A stretch of DNA of 7,226 nucleotides from an uncultured Clostridia bacterium (GCA_946619065.1 CAMOLY010000057.1:1-7226), one strand, 5' to 3'. Shown: positions 1 to 5,564, counted from the first letter of the stretch. Numbers and translations: made by a program. The notes: generated from the sequence alone by a model not told the origin.

Positions 1-95
1 AGAAGATGATCAAGCAGTTCACCGGCCCCGGCGCTTCGAAGAAGATGAAGAAGCTTCAGCGCAGAGGCGGGTTCCCGGGAATTCCCGGACTATAA
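1..95 (+). CDS. ffh: Signal recognition particle protein Ffh, C-terminal end (partial)
   Basis: The last 30 codons of an open frame enter the window in frame from position 3 and stop at TAA 93-95. The peptide is Lys/Gly-rich, with [20 protein letters not shown] followed by a short FPGIPGL tail. This matches the end of the M domain of SRP54/Ffh, the GTPase that binds 4.5S/SRP RNA and signal peptides and delivers ribosomes to the membrane. The GTPase (NG) domain lies outside the window, so the call rests on this tail plus context: ffh directly upstream of rpsP is a well-known Firmicute order. The gap to the rpsP start is 32 bp with no visible terminator or convincing promoter, so the two genes are probably co-transcribed. 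Confidence 0.8.
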   Translation, partial: KMIKQFTGPGASKKMKKLQRRGGFPGIPGL

Positions 96-127
96 ACACA
101 AACAAATACTTTTTGGAGGAAAAAACA

Positions 128-367
128 ATGGTTAAAATCAGACTCAGAAGAATGGGCGGCAAGAAGGACGCTTACTACCGCATCGTGGTCGCCGACTCCC
201 GCATGCCCCGTGACGGCCGCTGCGTGGAAGAGATCGGTTCCTACGATCCGACCGCGAATCCTGCGATGATCAAGGTGGACGCCGAGAAGGCGCAGACCTG
301 GATCAAGAACGGCGCTCAGCCCACCGATACGGTCAGAGGACTGCTGAAGAAGGCCGGCGTTCTGTAA
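128..367 (+). CDS. rpsP: 30S ribosomal protein S16
   Basis: This 79-residue protein has the typical length of bacterial S16. It opens with the family signature [20 protein letters not shown] and continues with [10 protein letters not shown] and EEIGSYDP, all hallmark S16 blocks. S16 binds 16S rRNA early in 30S subunit assembly. The start is the ATG at 128, preceded by GGAGGA at 115-120 with 7 nt spacing. A TTG at 113 is in frame but sits in the ribosome binding site and would add five residues not found in the family, so it is rejected. The gene lies 32 bp after ffh and 16 bp before khpA, inside one transcription unit. Confidence 0.97.
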   Translation: MVKIRLRRMGGKKDAYYRIVVADSRMPRDGRCVEEIGSYDPTANPAMIKVDAEKAQTWIKNGAQPTDTVRGLLKKAGVL

Positions 368-383
368 GCGCAAGGAGCAGCGA

Positions 384-611
384 ATGAAGGAACTTTTGCT
401 CTACATGGCACAGAATCTCGTGGAGCATCCCGACCGCGTCACCGTCGAGGAGTTCGAGGGAGACCCGATTGTCCTGGAACTTCGTGTGGATCCGGAAGAC
501 ATGGGCAAAGTGATCGGGCGAAGCGGTCGAATCGCCAGGGAGATTCGAGCCATCATGAAGGCCGTTGCGCAGCGCAGGGGCATCCGTGTCAGCGTAGAGA
601 TTGTGGACTGA
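384..611 (+). CDS. khpA: KH-domain RNA-binding protein KhpA (YlqC family)
   Basis: This 75-residue protein has the full length of the KhpA/YlqC family, which consists of a single type II KH domain. The RNA-binding GxxG loop is visible as GRSG at residues 45-48, within MGKVIGRSGRIAREIRAIM. In other Firmicutes KhpA pairs with KhpB (Jag/EloR) and binds many RNAs, with links to cell division and elongation; that role is known for the family and not shown here. AAGGAG at 372-377 precedes the ATG by 6 nt. The gene sits right after rpsP as usual. The rest of the conserved cluster (rimM, trmD) starts only 2.8 kb later, because this gene is followed by a terminator and an unrelated secreted-protein gene. 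Confidence 0.95.
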   Translation: MKELLLYMAQNLVEHPDRVTVEEFEGDPIVLELRVDPEDMGKVIGRSGRIAREIRAIMKAVAQRRGIRVSVEIVD

Positions 612-652
612 CCCGGGAGCCGTTATCCGTCAAAAAACAAAACCGCTTTCTC

Positions 653-703
653 AAAAGCGCCGCCTCGATTCAGCTTTCATCGCTGTTTTGAGGCGGCGCT
701 TTT
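653..703 (+). terminator. Strong stem-loop terminator after khpA
   Basis: A perfect 14-bp stem pairs AAAAGCGCCGCCTC (653-666) with GAGGCGGCGCTTTT (690-703). The 23-nt loop can add a CAGC/GCTG inner helix. The A-run on the left and T-run on the right make it work as an intrinsic terminator in principle on either strand, although the T-run is short (four T, then CACG). It closes the ffh-rpsP-khpA unit 42 bp after the khpA stop. Confidence 0.85.
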
Positions 704-738
704 CACGTCAAAAAACCGGCAGAGCCGCAAAACAGGAC

Positions 739-766
739 TTGATATTTCGGGGAAAGCTGATATAAT
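739..766 (+). promoter_or_regulatory. Sigma-A-type promoter for the secreted peptidase-like gene
   Basis: TTGATA (739-744) and a perfect TATAAT (761-766) are separated by 16 bp. Transcription would start near 773, giving a leader of about 30 nt. The ribosome binding site GAGGAGG at 785-791 lies 10 nt before the ATG at 802. The position just after the khpA terminator indicates that the downstream gene is transcribed independently of the ribosomal operon. Confidence 0.8.
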
Positions 767-801
767 TCTAATGACATTTAATAAGAGGAGGCATATCCCA
801 A

Positions 802-3090
802 ATGAAACGACTGATTGCTCTTCTGCTTGTCGCGATCCTTCTCCTCTCCGTGCTGCCCGTTGTCTCCGCCGCGAAGAAAACGGACGAACCGGAGGATATC
901 TGGGAAACGATCAAGCAGATTGAGAAAGAGGCGGCTTCCACCGCCGCGAAGAATAACGATAACGCGCTGGCCAAAGCCTACACCGGCCGTGTGGACCAGA
1001 TTATCGCTGCCGTGGAAGCGTCGGACAGCTATGTGTCCGGCTCACTTCTCCGCAAAGGCGACAATGTCTTCTGGCAGACGAAGGACGGCGTGACCAACGG
1101 CTATTCCCCGTCCCTGCGTGCGAAGATCCAAAGCAGCCACATCCAAGGCGCGGACCCGAAAGCGTTCAGCAAAACCGAGACGTTTTCCTATGCGGATAAG
1201 GGCGACCATCCCGGCAGCCTGAACGTCGCGGTCTTCCAGCCCTTCTACGGACACGATACGAATTTCGGAACCGACTATCCCGACCAGGGCAAGAGCATCG
1301 CCGCTGCCACCGGCGGCACCTGCTCAGTCTACAAAGCGAATGACGCGACGATCGACCGCATTGCCAATGCGGTCCAGAACTGCGGCGTTGTGCTGATTGA
1401 CTCCCACGGCACGACCGACGCCGGTGAGAATGTCGAGGATGCGGTCACCTCCTATATCTGCCTTACGATCGGCACGGGCATCACCAGCAATGACTATGCC
1501 CCCGACTATGACAAGATGTGCTATCACGCCTATTACGGCGGCGATTCTGAAGATGATTACGGCAACACTGTCTCGCACTACATCGTTGACGGAACCGCGA
1601 TCGCGAACCACATGAGCGGCAATTCCTCCAATGGCCTGTTCTGGAACGGCGCCTGCCTCGGCATGGCGGCGGACGGCTTCGGCACCTCGCTGCGCAGCAA
1701 GGGCGTGGAGGTCGTTTACGGCTATTCCCGCTCCGTCACCTTCGCGGGTGACCTGGAATACCAGGATGCGTTCTTTACCAAGATCAAGCTGGGCAAGTAT
1801 GTCAAGGACGCCTTCGCCTACATGAAGAACAAGGTCGGTGTCTATGATCCCTACGGTCACTACATTTCCGATTATCCCGCCTACCCGATCATTGTCTCCG
1901 ATGAGGATTCCTACCCTGGCAATGGCAAAGTGGATGCCGAACAGACGGTCAAATCCACCTGGAGACACTGGATCAAGCCGTCGGTGACCAAGAGTCCCTC
2001 CTCCGTCACAGTGGAAGACGGCAAAACCGTGAATCTTTCCGTGACTGCCACCGGCTCGGATCTGCAATACCAGTGGCAGAAGTCCACGGACGGCGGCAAG
2101 ACCTGGGCCAACTGCACCGCCAACAGCAGCGATAAGAGCCTCTTCTATTTCTTCGCCAGCACCAGCTTCAACGGCTGGTATTACCGCTGCAGAGTCTCAA
2201 ATTCGCTGGGCACGGTTTATTCCTCCGCCGCGAAGCTGACGGTGACCGGCGCAGGCAAGCCTGTCATCAGCAAGCAGCCTGAATCAATTTCGGTCGCGTC
2301 CGGAAAGACTGCGACCTTCTCGGTGAAGGCTGCCGGCACGAATCTGAAGTATCAGTGGCAGAAGTCCACGGACGGCGGCAAGACCTGGGCCAACTGCACG
2401 TCTGCGAACTCGAACAAGGCGACATTCTATTTCTTCGCCGACACCGCCTTCAACGGCTGGCGTTATCGCTGCAAAGTCTCCAACGGTTCCGGCTCGGTGA
2501 CTTCCTCCGCCGCGAAGCTGACGGTGACCGCGGGTAAACCGACGATTACCTCCTCTCCCAGCTCGATCACCGTCACGGAAGGCAGGACCGCCTCCTTCAC
2601 GGTCGCGGCCACCGGCTCGAATCTGAAGTATCAGTGGCAGAAGTCCGTGGACGGCGGCAATACTTGGACTAACTGCACCTCCTCCAGCAGCACCGGCAAG
2701 TGCTTCTACTTCTTTGCCGACATGGCCTTTAACGGCTGGCGTTACCGCTGCAAGGTGTACAACAGTGCGGGTGCCGTTTACTCGTCTGCCGCAAAGCTGA
2801 CCGTAAACCTTGCGGTTCCCACGATTGCCGGGCAGCCGGGCTCCGTCTCCGTCAAGGCCGGCGCCACCGCCAGCTTCGCGGTGACTGCGAACGGTTCTCA
2901 GCTGCACTATCAGTGGCAGAAGTCGAAGGACGGCGGCAAGACCTGGTCCAACTGCACCTCCACCGGCGCCACTTCCGCAAAGTTCAGCTTCAAGGCCAGC
3001 AAGGACTACAGCGGCTGGTATTATCGCTGCAAGGTGTATAACAGTGCCGGTCTGGTCTATACCAGCGCGGCAAAGCTCACCGTCAGCTGA
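802..3090 (+). CDS. Secreted caspase-like (clan CD) cysteine peptidase candidate with four Ig-like repeats
   Basis: Seen: 762 residues. Residues 1-23 form a signal peptide (MKR, hydrophobic core, VSA-A cleavage site) with no lipobox. Residues 24 to about 139 are a charged, partly helical region, perhaps a propeptide. Residues from about 140 to 365 form an alpha/beta domain: strand LNVAVFQPF, strand VVLIDSHGT with His202-Gly, strand GLFWNGACLGMA with Cys285, then VEVVYGYS and a helix FFTKIKLGKYVKDAFAYM. Hydrophobic strand plus HG, a second strand ending in (x)AC, then 'V.G' and 'G..V.DAF' follow the layout of clan CD peptidases (caspase, gingipain C25, CHAT). Residues 392-762 are four Ig-like repeats. 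No LPXTG, transmembrane tail or S-layer domain is present, so it is probably released or held by the Ig domains. Inferred: an exported protease or adhesin-protease; substrate unknown. The gene has its own promoter and is flanked by a terminator and a palindromic element, inside a normally compact ribosome-maturation cluster. The peptidase call is motif-based; the Ig repeats and secretion are much firmer. Confidence 0.72.
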   Translation: MKRLIALLLVAILLLSVLPVVSAAKKTDEPEDIWETIKQIEKEAASTAAKNNDNALAKAYTGRVDQIIAAVEASDSYVSGSLLRKGDNVFWQTKDGVTNGYSPSLRAKIQSSHIQGADPKAFSKTETFSYADKGDHPGSLNVAVFQPFYGHDTNFGTDYPDQGKSIAAATGGTCSVYKANDATIDRIANAVQNCGVVLIDSHGTTDAGENVEDAVTSYICLTIGTGITSNDYAPDYDKMCYHAYYGGDSEDDYGNTVSHYIVDGTAIANHMSGNSSNGLFWNGACLGMAADGFGTSLRSKGVEVVYGYSRSVTFAGDLEYQDAFFTKIKLGKYVKDAFAYMKNKVGVYDPYGHYISDYPAYPIIVSDEDSYPGNGKVDAEQTVKSTWRHWIKPSVTKSPSSVTVEDGKTVNLSVTATGSDLQYQWQKSTDGGKTWANCTANSSDKSLFYFFASTSFNGWYYRCRVSNSLGTVYSSAAKLTVTGAGKPVISKQPESISVASGKTATFSVKAAGTNLKYQWQKSTDGGKTWANCTSANSNKATFYFFADTAFNGWRYRCKVSNGSGSVTSSAAKLTVTAGKPTITSSPSSITVTEGRTASFTVAATGSNLKYQWQKSVDGGNTWTNCTSSSSTGKCFYFFADMAFNGWRYRCKVYNSAGAVYSSAAKLTVNLAVPTIAGQPGSVSVKAGATASFAVTANGSQLHYQWQKSKDGGKTWSNCTSTGATSAKFSFKASKDYSGWYYRCKVYNSAGLVYTSAAKLTVS
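1975..3087 (+). repeat. Four tandem Ig-like domain repeats within the secreted protein
   Basis: The repeats start at residues 392, 486, 579 and 672 (nt 1975, 2257, 2536, 2815), giving units of 94, 93, 93 and 91 residues. Each begins with a P.(I/V)...P.S(I/V)(S/T)V stretch. Each then has LxYQWQKSxDGGxTWxNC, a GWxYRC(K/R)V block and an SSAAKLTV-type closing strand (TSAAKLTV in the last). In repeat 1 the marks are Trp425, Cys438, Trp459 and Cys463. At DNA level repeats 1 and 2 share an exact 47-bp stretch (2071-2117 and 2353-2399), which points to fairly recent duplication or gene conversion. Repeat 3 carries an extra Cys634. Such modules usually mediate binding to surfaces or carbohydrates. Confidence 0.92.
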
Positions 3091-3098
3091 TTTTTCCC

Positions 3099-3286
3099 AA
3101 ACGGGGCTGTTGCAAAATGCATAATCTTCAAAGATTATGCAGGCTCCCGGCAGGGGAAGTGTGAAGGGGGCGGTCTTGGAGCCCCCTTCACGTTCAATCA
3201 CCCGCCCGCAGGCGATGGTTTTTGCCGGAATCGGCAAAAACCACAGGGCTCGTTGCAAAATGATTCATTTTGCAACGAGCCCGTTT
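3099..3286. repeat. Palindrome-rich non-coding element with imperfect terminal inverted repeats
   Basis: The 188-bp block between the peptidase-like gene and rimM starts with AAACGGGGCTGTTGCAAAATG (3099-3119). It ends with the near-complement of this at 3266-3286: 18 of 21 positions agree, and the three mismatches are adjacent. Inside are four perfect hairpins: 3118-3128 with 3131-3141 (11 bp), 3161-3171 with 3181-3191 (11 bp), 3216-3227 with 3232-3243 (12 bp) and 3246-3262 with 3266-3282 (17 bp). No gene is supported inside. It could be a MITE-like or other dispersed intergenic repeat, or a compound terminator. The GTTGCAAA core recalls IS6-family ends, but there is no transposase and no flanking direct repeat is visible. 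Confidence 0.7.
3246..3282 (+). terminator. Probable terminator hairpin (last hairpin of the palindromic element)
   Basis: A perfect 17-bp stem pairs GGGCTCGTTGCAAAATG (3246-3262) with its complement (3266-3282) around a 3-nt loop. It is followed by GTTTCAAATTCT, a weak T-tract. The hairpin lies upstream of the rimM promoter, so it could end transcripts from the peptidase-like gene. The poor T-run and the other hairpins nearby leave its role as a true intrinsic terminator open. Confidence 0.5.
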
Positions 3287-3305
3287 CAAATTCTGCCGGC
3301 GGTCC

Positions 3306-3334
3306 TTGCAAAATCCGGACAGATGCGCTATAAT
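3306..3334 (+). promoter_or_regulatory. Sigma-A-type promoter for rimM-trmD-sirtuin
   Basis: TTGCAA (3306-3311) and a perfect TATAAT (3329-3334) are separated by an ideal 17 bp, with transcription expected from about 3341. The ATG of rimM follows at 3376 with GGGAGGG at 3363-3369. This promoter would give the second half of the split operon its own start. The -35 box lies in another copy of the TTGCAAAAT core that recurs in the adjacent palindromic element. Confidence 0.8.
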
Positions 3335-3375
3335 TCGTATCAGATCGAAATTCTTTCATCCCGGGAGGGCGGCCC

Positions 3376-3876
3376 ATGAAGAAAAAATATCTCGAAACCG
3401 GCAAAATTGTCTCGGTCCACGGCGTGCGCGGCGCGGTCAAGGTCCTGCCCTGGGCGGATGGGCCGGAGTTTCTCCTGGCTTTCGACACCTTTTATCTGCC
3501 CGGCGAGCGGGCGGTTGCCGTGGAGAAGGCCTCGGTGCAGGGCACCTGCGTCCTGCTGAAGCTCCGGGGCGTCGACACCGTGGAGGAAGCCCAGAAGCTC
3601 CGCAATCAGATCCTGTCCATCCGCCGCGACGACCCGCACATCCCTGCCGGGACGGTCTTTCAGGCGGATCTGATCGGTCTGCCGGTCCGCTCGGATGGCC
3701 GCGAGATCGGCCGGCTGGCGGAGATCCTGACAATGCCTGCCTCGGACGTTTGGGTGGTCCGGGGAGAGAAGGAATATATGATCCCCTGTGTGCCGGCGTT
3801 TGTTCCCCATCTGGATCCGGAGGTCGGCTTCCTGGAGGTCCGTCTGATCGAAGGGATGGCGCGCGATGCGGATTGA
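3376..3876 (+). CDS. rimM: Ribosome maturation factor RimM
   Basis: The 166-residue product has the usual RimM length. The N-terminal RimM barrel shows GKIVSVHGVRGAVKVLPW (about residues 9-26), the family signature. The C-terminal PRC-barrel shows the conserved EYMIPCVPAFVPHLDPE block (about residues 133-149). RimM binds ribosomal protein S19 and assists late 30S head assembly and 16S rRNA processing. The start is the ATG at 376 bases into the spacer region's downstream side (3376), with GGGAGGG 6 nt upstream. Its stop overlaps the trmD start by 11 nt, which suggests translational coupling. The gene normally follows rpsP-khpA directly; here it has its own promoter after an inserted gene. Confidence 0.95.
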   Translation: MKKKYLETGKIVSVHGVRGAVKVLPWADGPEFLLAFDTFYLPGERAVAVEKASVQGTCVLLKLRGVDTVEEAQKLRNQILSIRRDDPHIPAGTVFQADLIGLPVRSDGREIGRLAEILTMPASDVWVVRGEKEYMIPCVPAFVPHLDPEVGFLEVRLIEGMARDAD

Positions 3877-4651
3877 CATTCTGACCCTGTTTCCCGACAC
3901 GGTGGGAGACGTCCTCTCCGAGTCGATCCTCGGCCGCGCCCAGGAGCGGGGCTTCATCACGATCCGTACCCACCAGATCCGGGACTATACCACCAACCGG
4001 CAGAACCAGGTGGACGATTACCCCTACGGCGGCGGCCGGGGCGCGATTTTGCAGGCGGACCCGCTCTACCGCTGCTGGGCCCACGTCTGTGATGAGACAG
4101 GCGTCCGTCCGCATACCATTTATATGTCCCCCTGCGGCCGGACCTTCAACCAGACGGAGGCGCGCAGGCTCGCGGCGGATTACCGGAATCTGATCCTGGT
4201 CTGCGGCCACTACGAGGGCGTGGACGAGCGCTTTCTGGAGGAATGCGTGGACGAGGAGCTCTCCATCGGCGACTTTGTCCTGACCGGCGGCGAGATCCCG
4301 GCGATGGCGGTGGCGGATGCGGTCTGCCGTCTGCTGCCCGGAGTCCTGTCCGACGCGGAATGCTTTACCGACGAGAGCCACTGGAACGGCCTTCTGGAAT
4401 ATCCGCAGTACACCCGCCCGGCGCTCTGGCACGACCGCCCGGTCCCGGAGATCCTGCGCTCGGGCGACCACGAAAAGGTCGCGCGCTGGCGGCGCAAGCA
4501 GTCGATCCTGCGCACCATGCGCCGCAGGCCGGACCTGTTTTCGCGGCTGCGTCTGCCGGATCATTCCAGGGCGGAGAAAAAATTCATCCGGGAATTGGAG
4601 GAGGAAGACGATGAGTTCCGAGTTCGATACGCTGAAAACCTGGGTCGATGA
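3866..4651 (+). CDS. trmD: tRNA (guanine-N1)-methyltransferase TrmD
   Basis: This 261-residue protein has full family length. TrmD uses S-adenosylmethionine to make m1G at position 37 of tRNAs, which prevents +1 frameshifting. Visible signatures are MRIDILTLFP at the start, DDYPYGGGRG (Tyr54 to Gly59), CGHYEGVDER (Cys113 to Arg122), the SPOUT-knot loop SIGDFVLTGGE (Ser133 to Glu143), RLLPGVL, and GLLEYPQYTRP. Two oddities stand out: the usual GxGM after YGGG reads GRGA, and the residue just before Ser171 in DESHWNGLL is Glu170, where the well-studied enzymes have the catalytic Asp (EDSF). Both may be normal for this clade. The start overlaps rimM by 11 nt, and the charged C-terminal extension overlaps the sirtuin start by 41 nt. 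Confidence 0.95.
   Translation: MRIDILTLFPDTVGDVLSESILGRAQERGFITIRTHQIRDYTTNRQNQVDDYPYGGGRGAILQADPLYRCWAHVCDETGVRPHTIYMSPCGRTFNQTEARRLAADYRNLILVCGHYEGVDERFLEECVDEELSIGDFVLTGGEIPAMAVADAVCRLLPGVLSDAECFTDESHWNGLLEYPQYTRPALWHDRPVPEILRSGDHEKVARWRRKQSILRTMRRRPDLFSRLRLPDHSRAEKKFIRELEEEDDEFRVRYAENLGR
4597..4604 (+). promoter_or_regulatory. Ribosome binding site that fixes the sirtuin start inside trmD
   Basis: GGAGGAGG at 4597-4604 lies 6 nt before the ATG at 4611 and is contained in the last codons of trmD. It selects this ATG over upstream starts in the same open frame, which extends back to 4317 but there is only out-of-frame trmD sequence. Confidence 0.85.
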
Positions 4652-5327
4652 GGCCCGCAGGATCGTCTTTTTCGGCGGCGCCGGGGTCTCCACGGAGAGC
4701 GGCATCCCGGATTTCCGCAGCGTGGACGGCCTGTACAATCAGAAATACAAATACCCGCCCGAGGAGATCATCTCCGCCCACTTCTTCCGGGAAAACCCGG
4801 AGGAGTTCTTCGCGTTCTACAAGGCGAAGATGCTGCCCCTGGGCTTTGAGCCGAACGTCACGCATAAGGTCCTGGCCAGATGGGAACAGGAGGGGAAGCT
4901 CTCCGCCGTCGTGACCCAGAACATCGACGGCCTGCACCAGAAGGCCGGCAGCAAGCGGGTCTACGAGCTGCACGGCTCTGTCCTGCGCAACCACTGCATG
5001 CGGTGCGGCAAAGCCTGGTCGGCGGAGTTTGTCAAGCAGTCGAAGGGCGTTCCCCGCTGCGACTGCGGCGGCATCGTCAAGCCGGACGTGGTCCTCTATG
5101 AGGAATCCCTGGATTCCGACGTCATGTACCGCGCGGCAAAGGCAATCTCCCAGGCGGACCTGCTGATCGTGGGCGGCACCTCGCTCACGGTCTATCCGGC
5201 AGCCGGCATGATCGGCTATTACCGCGGCAGCCGCCTGGTCCTGATCAACCGCGACCGCACGCCCTACGACGGGGAAGCAAATCTGGTCCTTCACGACAGC
5301 CTCGGGAACGTCTTCTCCCGTCTGTGA
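4611..5327 (+). CDS. cobB: NAD-dependent protein deacylase, Sir2/CobB family
   Basis: This 238-residue protein is a compact bacterial sirtuin. The family removes acyl groups from lysines using NAD+, releasing nicotinamide and O-acyl-ADP-ribose, in the cytoplasm. Visible motifs are FFGGAGVSTESGIPDFRS (residues 20-37, NAD+ binding), TQNIDGLHQKAG (102-113), the catalytic His121 in ELHGS, and a zinc site from Cys129-x2-Cys132 and Cys150-x-Cys152 (CMRC, CDC). KPDVVLYEE (157-165) and GGTSLTVYPAAG, the second nucleotide-binding loop, follow. All key residues are present, so it should be active. Only the C-D-C spacing of the second zinc pair is tighter than the common CxxC. The start overlaps trmD by 41 nt with a strong ribosome binding site, indicating coupling to trmD. 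The substrate cannot be read from the sequence; the symbol reflects family only. Confidence 0.93.
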   Translation: MSSEFDTLKTWVDEARRIVFFGGAGVSTESGIPDFRSVDGLYNQKYKYPPEEIISAHFFRENPEEFFAFYKAKMLPLGFEPNVTHKVLARWEQEGKLSAVVTQNIDGLHQKAGSKRVYELHGSVLRNHCMRCGKAWSAEFVKQSKGVPRCDCGGIVKPDVVLYEESLDSDVMYRAAKAISQADLLIVGGTSLTVYPAAGMIGYYRGSRLVLINRDRTPYDGEANLVLHDSLGNVFSRL

Positions 5328-5349
5328 CCCGCCGGCGCCACCGGGCGGG
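5328..5349 (+). other. GC-rich stem-loop right after the sirtuin stop
   Basis: CCCGCCGG (5328-5335) can pair with CCGGGCGGG (5341-5349) as 8 bp with one bulged G around the loop CGCCA. It begins at the base after the stop codon, a place typical of an operon end. No T-tract follows, so it is a poor intrinsic terminator; it may act as a 3'-end stabiliser or be incidental. Confidence 0.35.
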
Positions 5350-5529
5350 GCTGATCCACAGGGGAGAAAACAGAATATTAATTCAGAATATACATAATTT
5401 CTATTGGTTTACACACCCTCCCCGGGTGGCTTCTGCCGGTTTCGGCGCGGAAAAGGCAGCCCAAAGGCGAAAGGAACTGTGAAGTTTCATGGTTTTTTCA
5501 GAATTTGGGAAAAAAGTGTTATTTTTCAA
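5350..5529. other. Non-coding AT-rich spacer upstream of the binding-protein promoter
   Basis: No gene is supported in this stretch. It holds an AT-rich patch (about 5370-5410) with the octamer CAGAATAT repeated directly at 5371-5378 and 5384-5391, 13 bp apart. A short CACCC/GGGTG inverted repeat and A/T runs around 5491-5527 precede the promoter. The octamer pair could be an operator or UP-type element for the strong downstream promoter, but it matches no site I recognise. Confidence 0.4.
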
Positions 5530-5558
5530 TTGCAAAACTGAAAATAGTATGCTATGAT
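5530..5558 (+). promoter_or_regulatory. Extended -10 promoter for the substrate-binding protein gene
   Basis: TTGCAA (5530-5535) and TATGAT (5553-5558) are spaced 17 bp apart, and TGC directly precedes the -10 box (an extended -10). Transcription should start near 5565. The A/T-rich sequence just upstream of the -35 could add an UP-element effect. The design fits a highly expressed gene. Confidence 0.75.
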
Positions 5559-5564
5559 AGGGCA

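Noticed and set aside
86..127. TATAAA-like sequence near 91 as a promoter for rpsP
   Set aside because: No acceptable -35 box lies at the right distance in the ffh coding end, and the tight spacing suggests read-through from upstream.
2284..3258. Minus-strand open frame of 324 codons over the Ig repeats and the palindromic element
   Set aside because: Its apparent internal repeats only mirror the Ig repeats on the + strand, and no ribosome binding site or family signature is seen.
3099..3286. CRISPR array or complete insertion sequence in the rimM upstream region
   Set aside because: The repeats are single hairpins of differing sequence rather than regular direct repeats with spacers. There is no transposase frame and no visible target-site duplication.
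3137..3379. Small + strand open frame of 80 codons in the palindromic spacer
   Set aside because: It is made of the hairpin sequences and the rimM promoter, has no ribosome binding site, and runs into the rimM start.
4317..4610. Upstream extension of the sirtuin frame into trmD (98 extra codons)
   Set aside because: The extra part is out-of-frame trmD coding sequence rich in Arg/Ser/Ala. The ATG at 4611 has the ribosome binding site and gives the normal sirtuin N-terminus.
3437..4738. Minus-strand open frame of 433 codons over rimM, trmD and the sirtuin start
   Set aside because: It runs antisense to three well-recognised genes and gives an Arg/Pro/Ala-rich product typical of reverse frames in GC-rich DNA.
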